Source: Bacteroidota bacterium
GTDB lineage: Bacteria; Bacteroidota; Ignavibacteria; UBA10030; SZUA-254
DNA: 33,719 bases
NCBI GenBank assembly: GCA_036522515.1
Contig: DATDFQ010000064.1
Coordinates: forward strand, 1 to 33,719
Reading direction: 5' to 3'
Shown here: one piece after another, positions 31,789-33,719 of the stretch
How positions within the stretch are numbered: the first letter of the stretch is position 1
How the letters are laid out: each line of letters opens with the position of its first letter
Position numbers and translations under genes: made by a program
Notes under the pieces: model-generated
The model's database searches: none
What the model was told of the DNA's origin: nothing
Seen by the model: only the letters and a program-made list of their open reading frames with translations

Positions 31789-32667
31789 ATGGAATACAAT
31801 CCAGCATTATATCTTGGCGATTGTGAAAAGGAGTTGAAAAAACTTCCTAACAGTTGCATTGATCTAATTGTAACGTCCCCTCCGTATGCTGACCAACGCG
31901 TTAGCACTTACGGTGGCATTCCCCATGATAAATATGTTGCATGGTTTCTTCCAATCTCAGAGCAACTATTGAGAGTTCTTAAGCCAACGGGAACATTTGT
32001 CTTGAACATTAAGGAAAAGGTCGTCCAAGGCGAACGCAGTACTTATGTCATGGAACTTATTCTGGCGATGCGTAAACAAGGCTGGCTGTGGACGGAGGAA
32101 TTCATATGGCACAAGAGGAATTCCTATCCAGGCAAGTGGCCAAATCGTTTTCGCGATTCTTGGGAGCGTTTGCTTCAGTTCAATCGAGAGAAAAAGTTCC
32201 ATATGTACCAAGAAGCAGTCATGGTGCCAATGGGTGATTGGGCAAAGACTCGCTTGAGACGCTTGAGCGACACGGACAAAGTTAGAGACGCCTCAAAGGT
32301 CGGCAGCGGCTTCGGGAAGAATATTTCCAACTGGCTTAACAGAGACAAGGCTTATCCCAGCAACGTGTTGCATCTGGCAACAGAATGCAACAATAAGAAT
32401 CACAGCGCTGCGTTTCCCGAAGAACTTCCAGAATGGTTTATTAAGTTATTCACCAAACCAGATGACATGGTACTCGACCCGTTTTTGGGTTCGGGGACCA
32501 CGATCTTCGTCGCCAAAAGGATGAGACGCAATTCGATTGGTATCGAAATTGTGCCTGAATATTATCAAATGGTCAAACGCCAGATAGAGTCCACCGAACT
32601 TACTATTTTAGAACCCAAAGTCAGATATGCGAAAGCTAAAGCTACAGGACATCACGCAGTACGCTGA
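31789..32667 (+). CDS. DNA methyltransferase (beta class, N4-cytosine or N6-adenine)
   Basis: 292 aa from the ATG at 31789, which follows GGGAGG at 6 nt; the frame is open upstream to 31729 without a ribosome site. The catalytic motif IV TSPPY (29-33) comes before the AdoMet-binding motif I DPFLGSGTT near the C terminus, the beta-class order. SPPY is typical of N4-cytosine enzymes, but N6-adenine cannot be excluded. It modifies its recognition site so that the partner endonuclease spares host DNA. The last 41 nt overlap the endonuclease gene, so they are translationally coupled, and the methylase is made first, as expected for a type II system. Confidence 0.92.
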   Translation: MEYNPALYLGDCEKELKKLPNSCIDLIVTSPPYADQRVSTYGGIPHDKYVAWFLPISEQLLRVLKPTGTFVLNIKEKVVQGERSTYVMELILAMRKQGWLWTEEFIWHKRNSYPGKWPNRFRDSWERLLQFNREKKFHMYQEAVMVPMGDWAKTRLRRLSDTDKVRDASKVGSGFGKNISNWLNRDKAYPSNVLHLATECNNKNHSAAFPEELPEWFIKLFTKPDDMVLDPFLGSGTTIFVAKRMRRNSIGIEIVPEYYQMVKRQIESTELTILEPKVRYAKAKATGHHAVR

Positions 32668-33370
32668 AAAGAACATTGGGACGTTCCACGAAATACGGAT
32701 TCACAGTTTGGAGAGATTGAAGCTATCAAAAGTCCTTAAGCGAAAGAATCCCTACTTGTTCAAAGCGAAATACATGCATACGTCTGAGGGGATTATTCGA
32801 GCCTTAGTCGATGCACATCTATCTTCCAATGAAGAAACGATTTTCGGTGACTGGCTGGAAGAGCTTGCGATATTTATAAATAAGAGAATTTATGGAGGGC
32901 GCAAATCAGGGATTGAGGGAATTGACCTTGAATTTGACCTTGAAGGAACTCGCTTTATTGTGACTATTAAGTCGGGTCCCAATTGGGGAAATAGCTCACA
33001 GATCAAAAAGATGGCAAGTGATTTTAAGAGGGCAAAGAGGACACTTCGGACGGGCAATTCTAAGCTCAACGTAACGGCTGTTAACGGTTGCTGCTACGGT
33101 AGAGATAACAATCCCGACAAAGGTGAATACTTTAAGTATTGCGGACAACAGTTTTGGGAATTTATTTCTGGTGACACGGAACTTTACACGGAGATCATTG
33201 AACCTCTAGGGCACAAAGCAAAAGAAAAAAACGACGCCTTTATGAAGTCGTACTCTCAGATAATAAACAAGTTCACCAAGGAATTTACAAACGACTATTG
33301 TTCCAGTGATGGTGCAATCGATTGGACAAGGCTCGTCAGGTTTAACTCCGCATTAACACCCCCCAATTAG
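32627..33370 (+). CDS. PmeII-like type II restriction endonuclease
   Basis: 247 aa, ATG at 32627, overlapping the methylase by 41 nt in another frame. The PD-(D/E)xK core is visible: E78/E79 (GDWLEEL), D100 (GIEGIDLEFDLEG) and K115 (IVTIKSGPNWGNS), with the KSGPNWGNSSQIKKM stretch typical of the PmeII family of type II enzymes. It would cleave DNA at the site protected by the adjacent methylase; recognition sequence unknown. No controller protein gene lies between them. The overlap and weak ribosome site suggest low expression of the endonuclease, as expected for a toxic partner. Confidence 0.8.
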   Translation: MRKLKLQDITQYAEKNIGTFHEIRIHSLERLKLSKVLKRKNPYLFKAKYMHTSEGIIRALVDAHLSSNEETIFGDWLEELAIFINKRIYGGRKSGIEGIDLEFDLEGTRFIVTIKSGPNWGNSSQIKKMASDFKRAKRTLRTGNSKLNVTAVNGCCYGRDNNPDKGEYFKYCGQQFWEFISGDTELYTEIIEPLGHKAKEKNDAFMKSYSQIINKFTKEFTNDYCSSDGAIDWTRLVRFNSALTPPN

Positions 33371-33624
33371 GAGTAGAATTACATTATCGAGTTTAATGGA
33401 TTTGAGACTTCAGTGAGTTCGCCGGCCAAAACGTGTGATTGGCCAACGAATTCATAGTCCCGTTCTATCCTACCCCGCAGCCCGATACTCCTCAAATCGT
33501 TTCTCAAGCAGTACGGGATCGGGCGATAAACGCTTTGGGGTTGGAAGAACAATCCTAGTATTATTAATGCCTTTGAGTCTGGAGTTTACCCCTTGCATGA
33601 GACAGTTTTTTTGAGTACTAAGGT

Positions 33625-33649
33625 GGACATTCCGAAGGAGGGAATGTCC
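33625..33649 (+). promoter_or_regulatory. Hairpin holding the transposase Shine-Dalgarno in its loop
   Basis: Stem GGACATTCC (33625-33633) with GGAATGTCC (33641-33649), a perfect 9 bp; the loop GAAGGAG contains the ribosome site, and the ATG follows one nt after the stem. Confidence 0.6.
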
Positions 33650-33650
33650 G

Positions 33651-33719
33651 ATGCCCAAGGATCGACGAAGGTTCTCACGAGAGTTTAAACTGAAGGTTGT
33701 CCAGGCCTACGAGTCCGGC
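33651..33719 (+). CDS. IS3-family transposase OrfA, 5' end only
   Basis: 23 codons are visible, beginning MPKDRRRFSREFKLKVVQAY. The RxFSxEFKLKVV pattern is the usual start of the IS3/IS911-type OrfA helix-turn-helix protein, which together with OrfB forms the transposase through frameshifting. The ATG is set by the SD in the hairpin loop. The gene runs off the window's right edge. Confidence 0.85.
   Translation, partial: MPKDRRRFSREFKLKVVQAYESG

Larger units (their letters stand above)
26540..33719. mobile_element. Genomic island next to tRNA-fMet, right end not in window
   Basis: Starts with a large serine recombinase pointing at the tRNA, followed by an HTH/excisionase-like gene, several orphan small genes, a restriction-modification pair and an IS3-like insertion. 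By eye the DNA is more AT-rich than to the left, and REP-like repeats, so dense before the tRNA, are absent from 26431 onward. No second copy of the tRNA 3' end is seen up to 33719, so the other attachment site lies outside. Confidence 0.75.
33612..33719 (+). mobile_element. Left end of an IS3-family insertion sequence (partial)
   Basis: The left inverted repeat probably starts at about 33612 with TGAGTACTAAGGTGGACA; the transposase orfA begins at 33651. The element continues past the window. Confidence 0.7.

Noticed and set aside
33420..33450. GGCCAA/TTGGCC hairpin after the endonuclease gene
   Set aside because: Only 6 bp and no T-run, so it is not supported as a terminator.
33470..33658. 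62-codon minus-strand frame across the IS left end
   Set aside because: Its start lies within the IS and has no ribosome site. The C-terminal part (RLSPDPVLLEKRFEEYRAAG) looks protein-like and could be the end of a gene cut by the IS, but this is too weak to list.

Overview
The window looks like a chromosomal segment from a Bacteroidota/FCB-type bacterium, most likely near Ignavibacteria or a related candidate lineage. The evidence is a Por/type IX secretion C-terminal sorting domain (protein at 18472-20841), a ceramide-type sphingolipid locus, a PafA-like alkaline phosphatase, several outer-membrane beta-barrel or lipoprotein genes, and TTGnnn-17-TATATT promoters. The intergenic gaps are packed with short palindromic REP-like repeats of at least five families. 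Lineage is inferred from these traits, not from a marker gene.

Layout, left to right. 1-2681 is the 5' part of a secreted alpha/beta hydrolase gene (minus strand) running off the left edge. 3028-4149 is a beta-propeller protein, divergent from a PafA-like phosphatase (4386-6035). 6039-8655 is a two-gene operon of a MoxR/BchI-like AAA+ ATPase and a vWA protein. 8968-13305 carries an AHSA1/SRPBCC protein and three envelope proteins: a YjbH-like barrel, a Tyr-rich lipoprotein and a FadL/OmpP1 barrel. 13596-18302 is an apparent operon of a penicillin-acylase-family Ntn hydrolase, a Sirt5-type sirtuin and pyruvate kinase; the last two overlap by ATGA. 18472-20841 is the type IX cargo protein.

21098-26401 is the functional centrepiece. 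It holds serine palmitoyltransferase, a GNAT-fold candidate bacterial ceramide synthase and a divergent SDR candidate ceramide reductase, with branched-chain aminotransferase IlvE and a universal stress protein downstream of the GNAT gene. Serine palmitoyltransferase and the SDR are fired by two promoters whose -10 boxes overlap on opposite strands. Three genes in the window (sirtuin, SDR, GNAT) take their Shine-Dalgarno from one and the same REP-like repeat, used in both orientations.

26486-26558 is an initiator tRNA-fMet with its own promoter and terminator, and it marks the edge of a lower-GC genomic island. The island begins with a large serine recombinase whose reading frame ends inside the tRNA gene. 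It continues with small recombination-module genes, two tiny genes (57 and 45 codons), an orphan 327-aa gene, a frameshifted secreted-protein gene, a beta-class methyltransferase plus PmeII-like restriction endonuclease under a perfect TTGACA-17-TATAAT promoter, and the left end of an IS3-like element at the right edge. The distal end of the island is not in the window.
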